Assembly: GCA_965267535.1 (NCBI GenBank)
Contig: OZ254082.1
Span: 930,001 to 994,000 of the forward strand
Length of the DNA stretch: 64,000 nucleotides
Source: CAXBNB01 sp965267535
GTDB taxonomy: Bacteria > Bacteroidota > Bacteroidia > Cytophagales > Cyclobacteriaceae
Direction of reading: 5' to 3'
Part shown: piece by piece, positions 16,974 through 24,679 of the stretch
Numbering within the stretch: the first letter of the stretch is position 1
How the letters are laid out: each line of letters starts with the position of its first letter
Made by a program: the position numbers and the translations under genes
The notes under the pieces: model-generated
Seen by the model: the letters and a program-made list of their open reading frames with translations, nothing else
Database searches by the model: none
What the model was told of the DNA's origin: nothing

Positions 16974-18293
16974 ATGAAAAAGTTTTTTACCACTATAAAG
17001 AATATTTTTACAATTGAAGATCTAAGAATAAGGATCCTGAATACAGTTGGGTTCCTTATTATCTTTAGAGTAGGATCTTTCGTTGTACTTCCTGGTGTAG
17101 ATCCAAGCCAATTGCAGACAGAAGCAAGTGGCATTTTTGGTTTGTTAAACACATTTCTGGGAGGAGCTTTTCAAAGAGCATCCATTTTTGGTTTAGGAAT
17201 TATGCCTTACATATCTGCATCCATAGTGCTGCAGCTGTTGACGGTAGCCGTACCTTATTTCCAAAAACTCCAGAAAGAAGGAGACAGTGGTAGAAAGAAG
17301 ATAACACAGATAACAAGAGTATTGACGATTGCTATTACTCTGGCTCAGGGTAGTGCTTATATTACGGCAACTATTCCTGCCGAAGCTATTATGCTTAGCA
17401 ATCAGGCCTTGTTTACTTTTTCATCAATAATTATACTCACCGCCGGAACGATCTTTTGTATGTGGCTGGGTGAGCGTATTACTGATAAAGGTATAGGTAA
17501 TGGTATTTCTATGCTTATCATGATCGGTATTATCTCCAGATTCCCTGGTAGTATATACCTTGAAGCTATGACCAGAGGAATGAGCCAGGCGCTTATCTTC
17601 ATCATTGAGATTGTAGCATTGTTTTTCGTAGTAATGGGTGTAGTGTTGCTTACTCAGGCAGTAAGAAGAATACCTGTACAATACGCAAAGCAAGTAGTAG
17701 GAAACAAAGTATACGGAGGTCAGAGACAGTACATACCTCTCAAAGTAAACTCATCTGGTGTAATGCCAATTATCTTTGCTCAGTCACTGATGTTTTTACC
17801 GGCTATGATCGCCAGCTATTTTGCAGAGTCTAGTGATGTAGCACAATATATTGGCGCTACGTTCTCAAACTTCCAGTCGTGGCAGTATAATCTTACATTT
17901 GCTATCATGATTATACTATTTACTTTCTTTTATACAGCGATATCTGTTAATCCCAATCAGATTGCTGACGATATGAAAAGAAACGGAGGATTTATCCCGG
18001 GTATTAAGCCAGGAAAAGCAACCTCTGAGTTTATAGATAATGTATTAACTAAAATCACTTTCCCTGGTTCGTTGTTTCTGGCGCTGGTTGCAATTATGCC
18101 CGCCTTTGCAATGATCGCCGGAGTAAGCTCCAGTTTTGCACAGTTCTTTGGTGGAACATCGTTGCTGATCATGGTAGGTGTGATTTTAGATACGCTACAA
18201 CAGATAGAAAGCTACCTGCTCATGCGACACTATGAAGGCATGATGAAAGGTGGAAGAATCAAAGGTAGATCACAAAACGTAGCTGTTGCATAA
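16974..18293 (+). CDS. secY: Preprotein translocase subunit SecY
   Basis: SecY is the channel of the general secretion pathway in the inner membrane. The 439-residue protein shows the ten hydrophobic segments of the family, the plug-region FGLLNTFLGGAFQRASIFGLG, the GERITDKGIGNGIS loop, and the cytoplasmic RRIPVQYAKQVVG segment. It follows rplO by 3 bases and precedes infA by 10. No adk or map gene lies between secY and infA. Confidence 0.98.
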   Translation: MKKFFTTIKNIFTIEDLRIRILNTVGFLIIFRVGSFVVLPGVDPSQLQTEASGIFGLLNTFLGGAFQRASIFGLGIMPYISASIVLQLLTVAVPYFQKLQKEGDSGRKKITQITRVLTIAITLAQGSAYITATIPAEAIMLSNQALFTFSSIIILTAGTIFCMWLGERITDKGIGNGISMLIMIGIISRFPGSIYLEAMTRGMSQALIFIIEIVALFFVVMGVVLLTQAVRRIPVQYAKQVVGNKVYGGQRQYIPLKVNSSGVMPIIFAQSLMFLPAMIASYFAESSDVAQYIGATFSNFQSWQYNLTFAIMIILFTFFYTAISVNPNQIADDMKRNGGFIPGIKPGKATSEFIDNVLTKITFPGSLFLALVAIMPAFAMIAGVSSSFAQFFGGTSLLIMVGVILDTLQQIESYLLMRHYEGMMKGGRIKGRSQNVAVA

Positions 18294-18303
18294 ACAATAA
18301 AAA

Positions 18304-18522
18304 ATGGCAAAACAAGCTTCAATAGAACAAGACGGGACGATAGTAGAGGCATTGTCAAACGCTATGTTTAGAGTAGAATTAGGCAATGGTCACCAAATCA
18401 TCGCACATATATCTGGTAAAATGAGAATGCATTACATCAAGATCTTGCCAGGCGATAAGGTGAAGCTCGAAATGTCTCCATACGATTTAACGAAAGGTAG
18501 AATAGTTTACCGCTATAAATAA
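18304..18522 (+). CDS. infA: Translation initiation factor IF-1
   Basis: IF-1 is a 72-residue OB-fold protein that blocks the A site during initiation. The product starts MAKQASIEQDGTIVEALSNA and contains MFRVELGNGHQIIAHISGKM and the YDLTKGRIVYRYK end typical of the family. It lies between secY and rpmJ, which is the usual Bacteroidota context. Confidence 0.97.
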   Translation: MAKQASIEQDGTIVEALSNAMFRVELGNGHQIIAHISGKMRMHYIKILPGDKVKLEMSPYDLTKGRIVYRYK

Positions 18523-18530
18523 TAGAAATA

Positions 18531-18647
18531 ATGAAAGTTAAAGCATCTGTTAAAAAGCGAAGTGCTGACTGTAAAGTGATTCGCAGAAACGGGAAGGTTT
18601 ACGTAATTAACAAAAAGAACCCACGGTTCAAACAAAGACAAGGATAA
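18531..18647 (+). CDS. rpmJ: 50S ribosomal protein L36, cysteine-poor form
   Basis: This 38-residue gene encodes MKVKASVKKRSADCKVIRR and ends NPRFKQRQG. In zinc-binding L36 the metal ligands are Cys11, Cys14, Cys27 and His33. Here they are Ser11, Cys14, Asn27 and Phe33, so it is a C-minus form. It stops 2 bases before rpsM. Its tiny size makes it easy to miss, but context and sequence are unambiguous. Confidence 0.95.
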   Translation: MKVKASVKKRSADCKVIRRNGKVYVINKKNPRFKQRQG

Positions 18648-18649
18648 TT

Positions 18650-19027
18650 ATGGCAAGAATTGCAGGAGTAGATATTCCGGACAACAAGAGGGGTGAAATC
18701 GCCCTTACTTACATTTTTGGTATAGGAAAAAGTTCGGCACAAACAATACTGGCTACAGCAGGTGTTGATGTAAATAAGAAAGTTGTTGATTGGACTGACG
18801 ATGAAGCTAATGCCATTAGGAAAGCGATATCTTCTAACTATAAAGTAGAAGGTGTACTTAAGTCTGAAGTTCAACTGAACATCAAACGCTTATTAGATAT
18901 CGGATGCTACAGAGGTTTGAGGCATAGAAAAGGCTTGCCAGTAAGAGGTCAGCATACAAAGAACAATGCCAGAACTAGAAAAGGAAAGAGAAAAACTGTT
19001 GCGAACAAGAAGATTGCTACTAAATAA
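18650..19027 (+). CDS. rpsM: 30S ribosomal protein S13
   Basis: S13 sits at the top of the small-subunit head and forms bridges to the large subunit. The 125-residue protein starts MARIAGVDIPDNKRGEIAL, has the helix-hairpin-helix-like YIFGIGKSSAQTIL, and ends with RGLRHRKGLPVRGQHTKNNARTRKG in parts plus a basic tail. It heads the alpha-operon part of the cluster. Confidence 0.98.
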   Translation: MARIAGVDIPDNKRGEIALTYIFGIGKSSAQTILATAGVDVNKKVVDWTDDEANAIRKAISSNYKVEGVLKSEVQLNIKRLLDIGCYRGLRHRKGLPVRGQHTKNNARTRKGKRKTVANKKIATK

Positions 19028-19035
19028 TAACTGAG

Positions 19036-19428
19036 ATGGCTGATAAAAGAAAAGATAAAGGCAAGAAAAGAGTTGTTGTGGTAGAGGCCATTGGTCAGGC
19101 CCACATCAAAGCTACTTTCAACAATATCATCATTTCCATGACAAATACCACAGGACAAGTTGTGTCTTGGGCATCTGCTGGAAAAATGGGCTTTAAAGGA
19201 TCTAAAAAGAATACTCCTTATGCCGCTCAGGTTGCAGCTCAGGATTGTGCTCAAAAAGCACATGATTTGGGCATGAGAAAATGCGAGGTTTTTGTAAAAG
19301 GATCAGGTGCAGGTAGAGAGTCGGCTATTCGTACTATCCAGAATACAGGTATCGACGTAACTGTGATTAAGGATGTGACGCCACTGCCTCACAACGGTTG
19401 CAGACCTCCTAAAAGAAGAAGAGTTTAA
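19036..19428 (+). CDS. rpsK: 30S ribosomal protein S11
   Basis: S11 lies on the platform of the small subunit near the E site. The 130-residue protein has HIKATFNNIIISMTNTTGQV, the SAGKMGFKGSKKNTPYAAQ loop, the VKGSGAGRESAIRT stretch, and ends DVTPLPHNGCRPPKRRRV. All are diagnostic. It is standard in length. Confidence 0.98.
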   Translation: MADKRKDKGKKRVVVVEAIGQAHIKATFNNIIISMTNTTGQVVSWASAGKMGFKGSKKNTPYAAQVAAQDCAQKAHDLGMRKCEVFVKGSGAGRESAIRTIQNTGIDVTVIKDVTPLPHNGCRPPKRRRV

Positions 19429-19453
19429 TAACATTTAAGAGTTATAAGATAAC

Positions 19454-20059
19454 ATGGCACGATATACCGGACCAACTACCAAAATCGCCAGAAGGTTTAA
19501 CGACCCGATTTTTGGACCAGATAAGACGTTACAAAAGAAGGCATACCCTCCAGGCCAACACGGTAGAGGAAGAAGAAGGAAGCCATCTGAATATGCTATC
19601 CAGCTTTCTGAAAAGCAAAAAGCAAAATACACTTACGGTGTGTTGGAAAAGCAATTCTCTAATATATTCGATATAGCTTCACGTAAAAGTGGTATCACCG
19701 GTACCATCCTTTTGCAATTGCTCGAAGCTAGACTCGACAATACGGTTTACAGACTGGGACTTGCACCTACTCGTAGAGCAGCCCGTCAGCTAGTATTGCA
19801 CAAGCATATCACTGTAAATGGTCAGTTGGTAAACATACCTTCTTTCACGCTTAAAGTAGGTGATTTGATAGCTGTACGAGAGAAATCTAAGTCTCTTGAG
19901 GTTATCTCTGATAGTTTAGCTACAGGCTCTGTTAGCAAGTACAGCTGGTTAGAGTGGGATAAAGCACAAATGACAGGTAAATTTGCAGCTATTCCTTCGA
20001 GGGAAGAAATTCCTGAGAACATTAAGGAGCAGCTTATCGTCGAGCTTTACTCTAAATAA
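19454..20059 (+). CDS. rpsD: 30S ribosomal protein S4
   Basis: S4 is a primary 16S rRNA binder involved in decoding fidelity and, in some species, autogenous control. The 201-residue protein starts MARYTGPTTKIARRF, has YPPGQHGRGRRRKPSEYA, and an S4 RNA-binding domain around LDNTVYRLGLAPTRRAARQL and HKHITVNGQLVNIPSF. The N-terminal region has no CxxC pair, so it is also a zinc-free version. Confidence 0.98.
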   Translation: MARYTGPTTKIARRFNDPIFGPDKTLQKKAYPPGQHGRGRRRKPSEYAIQLSEKQKAKYTYGVLEKQFSNIFDIASRKSGITGTILLQLLEARLDNTVYRLGLAPTRRAARQLVLHKHITVNGQLVNIPSFTLKVGDLIAVREKSKSLEVISDSLATGSVSKYSWLEWDKAQMTGKFAAIPSREEIPENIKEQLIVELYSK

Positions 20060-20091
20060 TAAATAATTAATCTAAAATTTTTTCAAATATT

Positions 20092-21081
20092 ATGTCAATA
20101 CTAGCATTTCAAATGCCCGAGAAAGTGGTGATGGAAAAGGCTGATGACTTTCATGGCCTATTTACTTTCAAACCACTTGAACAAGGATACGGAGTTACAG
20201 TAGGTAATGCACTAAGAAGAATTCTTTTGTCTTCACTCGAAGGCTATGCTATTACTGGTATTAAAATTCCTGGAGTATTGCATGAGTTTTCTACAATCGA
20301 AGGTATTGTAGAGGATGTATCAGAAATTATCCTTAACCTGAAAATGGTTAGGTTTAAGAAGATTGCTGATGCAGTTGACGGTAAAATTGTAGTAAGCATT
20401 TCAGGTAAGAGAGAATTTAAAGCTAGTGATATTGGTGATTTCACTTCATCTTTTGAAATCCTCAACCCTGATCATGTGATTGCTAACCTTGATGAGAGCG
20501 TAAAGTTTGAGATAGAACTGACCATCGAAAAAGGTAGAGGATATGTAACGGCAGAAGAAAACAAGCCTGCTGAGCAAATCTTTGGCTTTATTCCTATCGA
20601 TGCGATCTTTACACCTATCAAAAACGTGAAGTTTTCGATAGAAAATACAAGGGTAGAGCAAAAAACGGATTATGAACAATTGGTATTGGATATCGAAACT
20701 GATGGTTCTATACATCCCGAAAACGCCTTGAAAGGTGCGGCACATATACTTATTCAGCACTTTATGTTGTTCTCAGATCAGACAATGATCCTCGATACAC
20801 ATGACGCTGGTGAGCCAGAGGCTGTAGATGAAGAATTGCTACACATGAGAAAACTGCTCAAGACTAACCTCAATGATCTTGATCTGTCTGTAAGGGCTTA
20901 CAACTGCCTGAAAGCAGCTGACGTAAGGTCGCTGGGTGATCTTGTTCGTCTGGAGATTTCTGATATGATGAAATTCAGAAACTTTGGTAAAAAATCGCTA
21001 GCTGAATTGGAGCAATTAGTTGCTGATAAAAACTTAACCTTTGGCATGGACTTGTCAAAGTATAAACTTGATGAAGACTAA
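20092..21081 (+). CDS. rpoA: RNA polymerase alpha subunit
   Basis: Alpha is the assembly platform of RNA polymerase. The 329-residue protein has the N-terminal dimerisation domain with EQGYGVTVGNALRRILLSSL and the C-terminal domain near residues 255-315 with LSVRAYNCLKAADVRSLGDL and FRNFGKKSLAELEQLV, which contacts DNA and activators. The start MSILAFQMPEKV fits the family. Placement between rpsD and rplQ is canonical. Confidence 0.98.
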   Translation: MSILAFQMPEKVVMEKADDFHGLFTFKPLEQGYGVTVGNALRRILLSSLEGYAITGIKIPGVLHEFSTIEGIVEDVSEIILNLKMVRFKKIADAVDGKIVVSISGKREFKASDIGDFTSSFEILNPDHVIANLDESVKFEIELTIEKGRGYVTAEENKPAEQIFGFIPIDAIFTPIKNVKFSIENTRVEQKTDYEQLVLDIETDGSIHPENALKGAAHILIQHFMLFSDQTMILDTHDAGEPEAVDEELLHMRKLLKTNLNDLDLSVRAYNCLKAADVRSLGDLVRLEISDMMKFRNFGKKSLAELEQLVADKNLTFGMDLSKYKLDED

Positions 21082-21086
21082 GAAAA

Positions 21087-21692
21087 ATGAGACACGGGAA
21101 GAAATTTAATCACTTAGGCAGAACTGCTCCTCATAGGAAAGCTATGCTGTCAAACATGGCTTCCTCTTTGATTTTGAACAAGAGGATCACAACTACTGTG
21201 GCTAAAGCCAAAGCCCTTAAAAAATATGTGGAGCCTTTGATTACTAAAGCCAAAAGCGATAGTACACATTCCAGAAGGGTAGTGTTTTCATACTTGCAAA
21301 ATAAAGAATCAGTTACTGAGCTTTTCAGCGGTGTGGCTGACAAAGTAGCCAGCAGACCCGGAGGTTATACCAGAATCTTTAAAACAGGTAACAGACTGGG
21401 TGACAATGCAGATATGTGCATCATGGAGTTGGTAGATTACAACGAACTGTTGTTGCAAGAAGCTGCTCCTGAAAAAGCTAAAACACGTAGAAGCAGAAGA
21501 GGTAAATCTAAAAAAACTACTGATGCTCCTGTAGAAGCTAAAGCTACCGAAGCTGTAGAAGAAGCAACTGTAGTTGAAGAAACTCAGGAAGCTGTAGCGG
21601 AAGAGCAAGTAGAAGATGTGAAAGCAGAAGAATCGACTCCTGAAAAAGAAGAGAAGTCTGCTGACGAATCTGAAAAGAAGGATAAAGAATAA
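21087..21692 (+). CDS. rplQ: 50S ribosomal protein L17 with acidic C-terminal tail
   Basis: The first ~122 residues are a normal L17 core: MRHGKKFNHLGRTAPHRKAM, ILNKRITTTVAKAKALKKYVE and GGYTRIFKTGNRLGDNADM. A further ~79 residues form a low-complexity tail, first basic (KTRRSRRGKSKK) and then rich in glutamate, alanine and valine with repeated EAVEE-like units. The tail should be disordered and is not needed for the known fold. A terminator follows, so this is the last gene of the ribosomal-protein operon. Confidence 0.97.
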   Translation: MRHGKKFNHLGRTAPHRKAMLSNMASSLILNKRITTTVAKAKALKKYVEPLITKAKSDSTHSRRVVFSYLQNKESVTELFSGVADKVASRPGGYTRIFKTGNRLGDNADMCIMELVDYNELLLQEAAPEKAKTRRSRRGKSKKTTDAPVEAKATEAVEEATVVEETQEAVAEEQVEDVKAEESTPEKEEKSADESEKKDKE

Positions 21693-21717
21693 TTGATTTC
21701 AATTTTCCAAAATATTG

Positions 21718-21751
21718 ATGCCATCCTGAAACAATCGGGATGGCATTTTTT
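21718..21751 (+). terminator. Rho-independent terminator after rplQ
   Basis: ATGCCATCCTGA at 21718-21729 pairs with TCGGGATGGCAT at 21735-21746 (one G-T pair), with a 5-base loop and a run of six T ending at 21751. It closes the ribosomal-protein operon. Confidence 0.93.
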
Positions 21752-21765
21752 GTTTAAAAAAAATT

Positions 21766-21781
21766 GGTGCAATTTCGCACC
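21766..21781. repeat. Short inverted repeat upstream of carA
   Basis: GGTGC at 21766-21770 and GCACC at 21777-21781 form a palindrome around a 6-base AT-rich centre. It lies between the rplQ terminator and the carA promoter element. It could be an operator or simply a small hairpin. No T run follows, so it is not a terminator. Confidence 0.35.
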
Positions 21782-21888
21782 GGAAAATTATAATGGTGAC
21801 CCCTGCATTTAGGAATATCCATGATAAAGTAAGCTATTAGAGCAATGGTGAATGCCACCAGCTCTCATACGCATAAGATAGGCTTGAA

Positions 21889-21896
21889 TACATTTG
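21889..21896 (+). promoter_or_regulatory. Candidate -7 element for carA-eno
   Basis: TACATTTG matches TAnnTTTG and lies 18 bases before the carA ATG. No convincing -33 element is seen 19 bases further upstream. The short remaining distance implies a very short leader. Confidence 0.4.
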
Positions 21897-21914
21897 GAAT
21901 AGATTAAGTAACTA

Positions 21915-23027
21915 ATGAAGTACCAATCAAAAGAAAAAGCAGTCTTACTCTTGGAAGACGGCACTATGTATACCGGGGTTTCTATTGGCAAAAAAGGAAC
22001 CAGCGGTGGTGAAATTTGTTTTAATACCGGCATGCAGGGGTATCAGGAAATCTACACTGACCCGTCCTACTATGGCCAGATAGTAGTAAATACTACTTCC
22101 CATATTGGAAACTATGGTGCTGTAAACGACGAACAAGAGTCTGACAAACCCAAAATAAACGGATTGGTTGTAAATGAATTCTCTGAAATTCATAGCAGAT
22201 TCAGTGCAGATGAGTCTCTCAACGAATACCTTGAGCGAACAGGTACCGTGGGTATCTCTGACATTGACTCCAGAAAACTAGTGAGGTATATTCGTAGTAA
22301 AGGTGCTATGAACGCTATCATCTCTTCTGAAATATTAGATAAAGATGAATTGATGGCTAAGCTCAAGGAAGTACCAAGTATGGAAAAACTGGAGCTATCA
22401 TCCAAAGTAACTGTAGATACGCCTTACCTGCTGGGTATGGAAAATGATGGGTACAAAATAGCGGTGCTCGATCTGGGTGTAAAAAAATCAATATTGACCA
22501 ACTTTACAGACCGCAATGCTATATGTAAGGTTTTTCCTGCAAGTACAACATTCGAAGAAATGGAAGCCTGGCAGCCTGACGGTTATTTCATATCGAATGG
22601 ACCCGGCGATCCGGCCGCTATGCCCTATGCTACCGAAACCGTAAAGAAAATATTAGAAGTAGATTACCCTCTGTTTGGAATATGCCTGGGACACCAGGTA
22701 ATAGCACAGGCCAATGGCATATCTACCTACAAGATGCACCATGGTCACAGAGGATTAAATCACCCTGTAAAGAACCTTATCACTGGAAAGTCTGAAGTAA
22801 CCTCGCAGAACCATGGCTTTGCAGTGAATAAAGAAGAGGTAGAGAAATCGGATAAGGTAACCCTGACTCACATCAACTTAAATGATGGTACAGTAGCAGG
22901 TATACGTATCAATGATAAAAACGCCTTTTCTGTACAACACCACCCGGAAGCATCGCCCGGACCTCACGATTCGAGGTATTTGTTTGACGACTTTATAGAA
23001 TTAATCAAAAAACATAAAGAGAAATGA
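21915..23027 (+). CDS. carA: Carbamoyl-phosphate synthase small (glutaminase) subunit
   Basis: CarA hydrolyses glutamine and delivers ammonia to CarB to make carbamoyl phosphate for pyrimidines and arginine. The 370-residue protein has the N-terminal CPSase small-chain domain (LLLEDGTMYTG, FNTGMQGYQEI) and a C-terminal class I glutamine amidotransferase with GICLGHQ, nucleophile Cys257, and HHPEASPGP carrying the catalytic histidine. Its stop overlaps the start of eno (ATGA), implying coupling. No carB lies in the window, so the partner subunit is encoded elsewhere. Confidence 0.97.
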   Translation: MKYQSKEKAVLLLEDGTMYTGVSIGKKGTSGGEICFNTGMQGYQEIYTDPSYYGQIVVNTTSHIGNYGAVNDEQESDKPKINGLVVNEFSEIHSRFSADESLNEYLERTGTVGISDIDSRKLVRYIRSKGAMNAIISSEILDKDELMAKLKEVPSMEKLELSSKVTVDTPYLLGMENDGYKIAVLDLGVKKSILTNFTDRNAICKVFPASTTFEEMEAWQPDGYFISNGPGDPAAMPYATETVKKILEVDYPLFGICLGHQVIAQANGISTYKMHHGHRGLNHPVKNLITGKSEVTSQNHGFAVNKEEVEKSDKVTLTHINLNDGTVAGIRINDKNAFSVQHHPEASPGPHDSRYLFDDFIELIKKHKEK

Positions 23028-24304
23028 GTTTAATTGAAAGTGTATTTGCAAGGCAAATATTAGATTCCAGAGGTAACCCTACTATAGAAGTAGATGTAGT
23101 AACTGAGGCAGGCTTTTTAGGTAGAGCTGCAGTGCCTTCAGGAGCTTCCACAGGAGAGCACGAAGCGGTAGAGCTGCGTGACGGAGACAAGGGTAAATAC
23201 CTCGGAAAAGGCGTTTTGAAAGCAGTAGATAACGTTAATGACGAAATCGCTGCTGAAGTGATCGGACTCAATGTGTTTGATCAGCGTCTGATCGACAAGG
23301 TAATGATCGAACTGGACGGTACTGAAAATAAAGGAAAACTAGGTGCAAATGCTATTCTGGGAGTTTCTTTGGCGGTAGCCAAAGCTGCTGCAGAGGAGCT
23401 TGGTTTGCCATTGTTCAAATACATAGGAGGGGTAAATGCACGCACTTTGCCTGTACCTATGATGAACATCATCAACGGAGGATCTCACTCTGATGCTACT
23501 ATCGCATTTCAGGAGTTTATGATTCGACCTGTAGGCGCTCCTACTTTTAGCGAAGCTTTAAGAATGGGTGCAGAGGTGTTTCACCACCTGAAGACCATCC
23601 TGAAAGGAAAAGGATTGAGCACTGCTGTAGGCGATGAAGGTGGTTTTGCTCCTGCGTTTACCGGTGGTACTGAAGAGGCGCTCAATAGCGTATTAGAAGC
23701 CATAGAAAAAGCTGGTTACAAGCCAGGAAAAGATGTAACTATCGCTATGGACTGTGCTTCGTCTGAATTCTTTGTTGATGGAAAGTACGACTATACCAAG
23801 TTTGAAGGAGAAGGAGCACCGGTACGCTCTTCTGCTGAGCAGGCAGATTACCTGGCTGAATTGGTAGAAAAATACCCTATCGATAGCATCGAAGATGGTA
23901 TGGATGAAAACGATTGGGATGGCTGGAAGATTCTCGTAGAGAAGATTGGTAGCAAGTGCCAGCTGGTAGGAGATGACCTGCTTGTTACTAACGTGAAATT
24001 CCTGGAAAAAGCGATCAATGAAAAAGCGGCTAACTCTATCCTGATCAAAGTAAACCAAATCGGAAGCTTGTCTGAAACTCTGGACGCTATCGAAATGGCT
24101 CACAAAGCAGGCTGGACAGCTGTGGTATCACACAGATCAGGTGAAACAGAAGATTCTACTATTGCCGATATTTCTGTAGCTACCAACTCCGGACAAATCA
24201 AGACAGGTTCTTTGTCAAGATCAGACAGGATGGCTAAGTACAACCAGTTGCTGAGAATCGAAGAAGAATTAGGAGAAGTTGCTCATTTTCCTCAGGTAAA
24301 ATAA
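23024..24304 (+). CDS. eno: Enolase (phosphopyruvate hydratase)
   Basis: Enolase converts 2-phosphoglycerate to phosphoenolpyruvate in glycolysis. The 426-residue protein has the family's normal length, with the N-terminal ARQILDSRGNPTIEVDV, the catalytic-region GDEGGFAP, the metal-binding DxxE aspartates and glutamates (AMDCASSEF, SIEDGMDEND), ILIKVNQIGS with the catalytic lysine and SHRSGETEDSTIADI. It overlaps carA by 4 bases. A long inverted repeat follows the gene. Confidence 0.98.
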   Translation: MSLIESVFARQILDSRGNPTIEVDVVTEAGFLGRAAVPSGASTGEHEAVELRDGDKGKYLGKGVLKAVDNVNDEIAAEVIGLNVFDQRLIDKVMIELDGTENKGKLGANAILGVSLAVAKAAAEELGLPLFKYIGGVNARTLPVPMMNIINGGSHSDATIAFQEFMIRPVGAPTFSEALRMGAEVFHHLKTILKGKGLSTAVGDEGGFAPAFTGGTEEALNSVLEAIEKAGYKPGKDVTIAMDCASSEFFVDGKYDYTKFEGEGAPVRSSAEQADYLAELVEKYPIDSIEDGMDENDWDGWKILVEKIGSKCQLVGDDLLVTNVKFLEKAINEKAANSILIKVNQIGSLSETLDAIEMAHKAGWTAVVSHRSGETEDSTIADISVATNSGQIKTGSLSRSDRMAKYNQLLRIEEELGEVAHFPQVK

Positions 24305-24329
24305 GCACTGCTTCTAAGAGAATATATTT

Positions 24330-24451
24330 AAAAAGCTGCTACAAAGGGTAGACGTTTTCCAACTTGAGTTGGGAACTCTGAAAACAGAACGTTTTTTAGA
24401 GTAAAGCCGAATCGATCGGTTTTGGTGTCCGCTTTTTGAGGCAGCTTTTTT
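24330..24451. terminator. Long structured, probably bidirectional terminator between eno and ywbE-like gene
   Basis: AAAAAGCTGC at 24330-24339 and GCAGCTTTTTT at 24441-24451 are the arms of a 122-base inverted repeat between two convergent genes, with a T run on either strand. Inside are further hairpins, including GTTTTC (24354-24359) with GAAAAC (24380-24385), and two mutually exclusive small stems around 24360-24378. The simplest reading is a shared terminator. A small structured RNA cannot be excluded. Confidence 0.55.
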
Positions 24452-24455
24452 GTTT

Positions 24456-24656
24456 TTATTCGGTTAGCGTTTCCTTTACTCGCCCAACAATACCCGACTC
24501 CAGCATCACTTTGATACCATGAGTATGCTGCGATGATTTTGTGAGTATTCGCTTTACTACTCCCTCTGTAAGCTCACCGCTTCGCTGGTGGTGCTTTTGA
24601 ACCACCGCTACCCGCATACCTATTGCTATATCTTTTCGTTGTTGACCGTTTGCCAT
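24456..24656 (-). CDS. YwbE family protein (DUF2196)
   Basis: This encodes a 66-residue protein with RKDIAIGMRVAVVQKHHQRS, the LTEGVVKRILTKSSQHTHGI stretch and KVMLESGIVGRVKE, matching the small conserved YwbE family of unknown function. An open frame extends much further upstream, but that part is antisense-like noise overlapping the neighbouring transporter. The ATG at 24656 gives the family's normal N-terminus MANGQQRKDI. It lies 23 bases downstream of the DMT transporter gene and may be co-transcribed with it. Confidence 0.85.
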   Translation of the reverse strand: MANGQQRKDIAIGMRVAVVQKHHQRSGELTEGVVKRILTKSSQHTHGIKVMLESGIVGRVKETLTE

Positions 24657-24679
24657 CTGTGTGTTGTTTTTCCCTCTGG

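Noticed and set aside
21766..21781. Palindrome near 21766 as a terminator
   Set aside because: The stem is five bases long with no T run. A much stronger terminator precedes it at 21718-21751.
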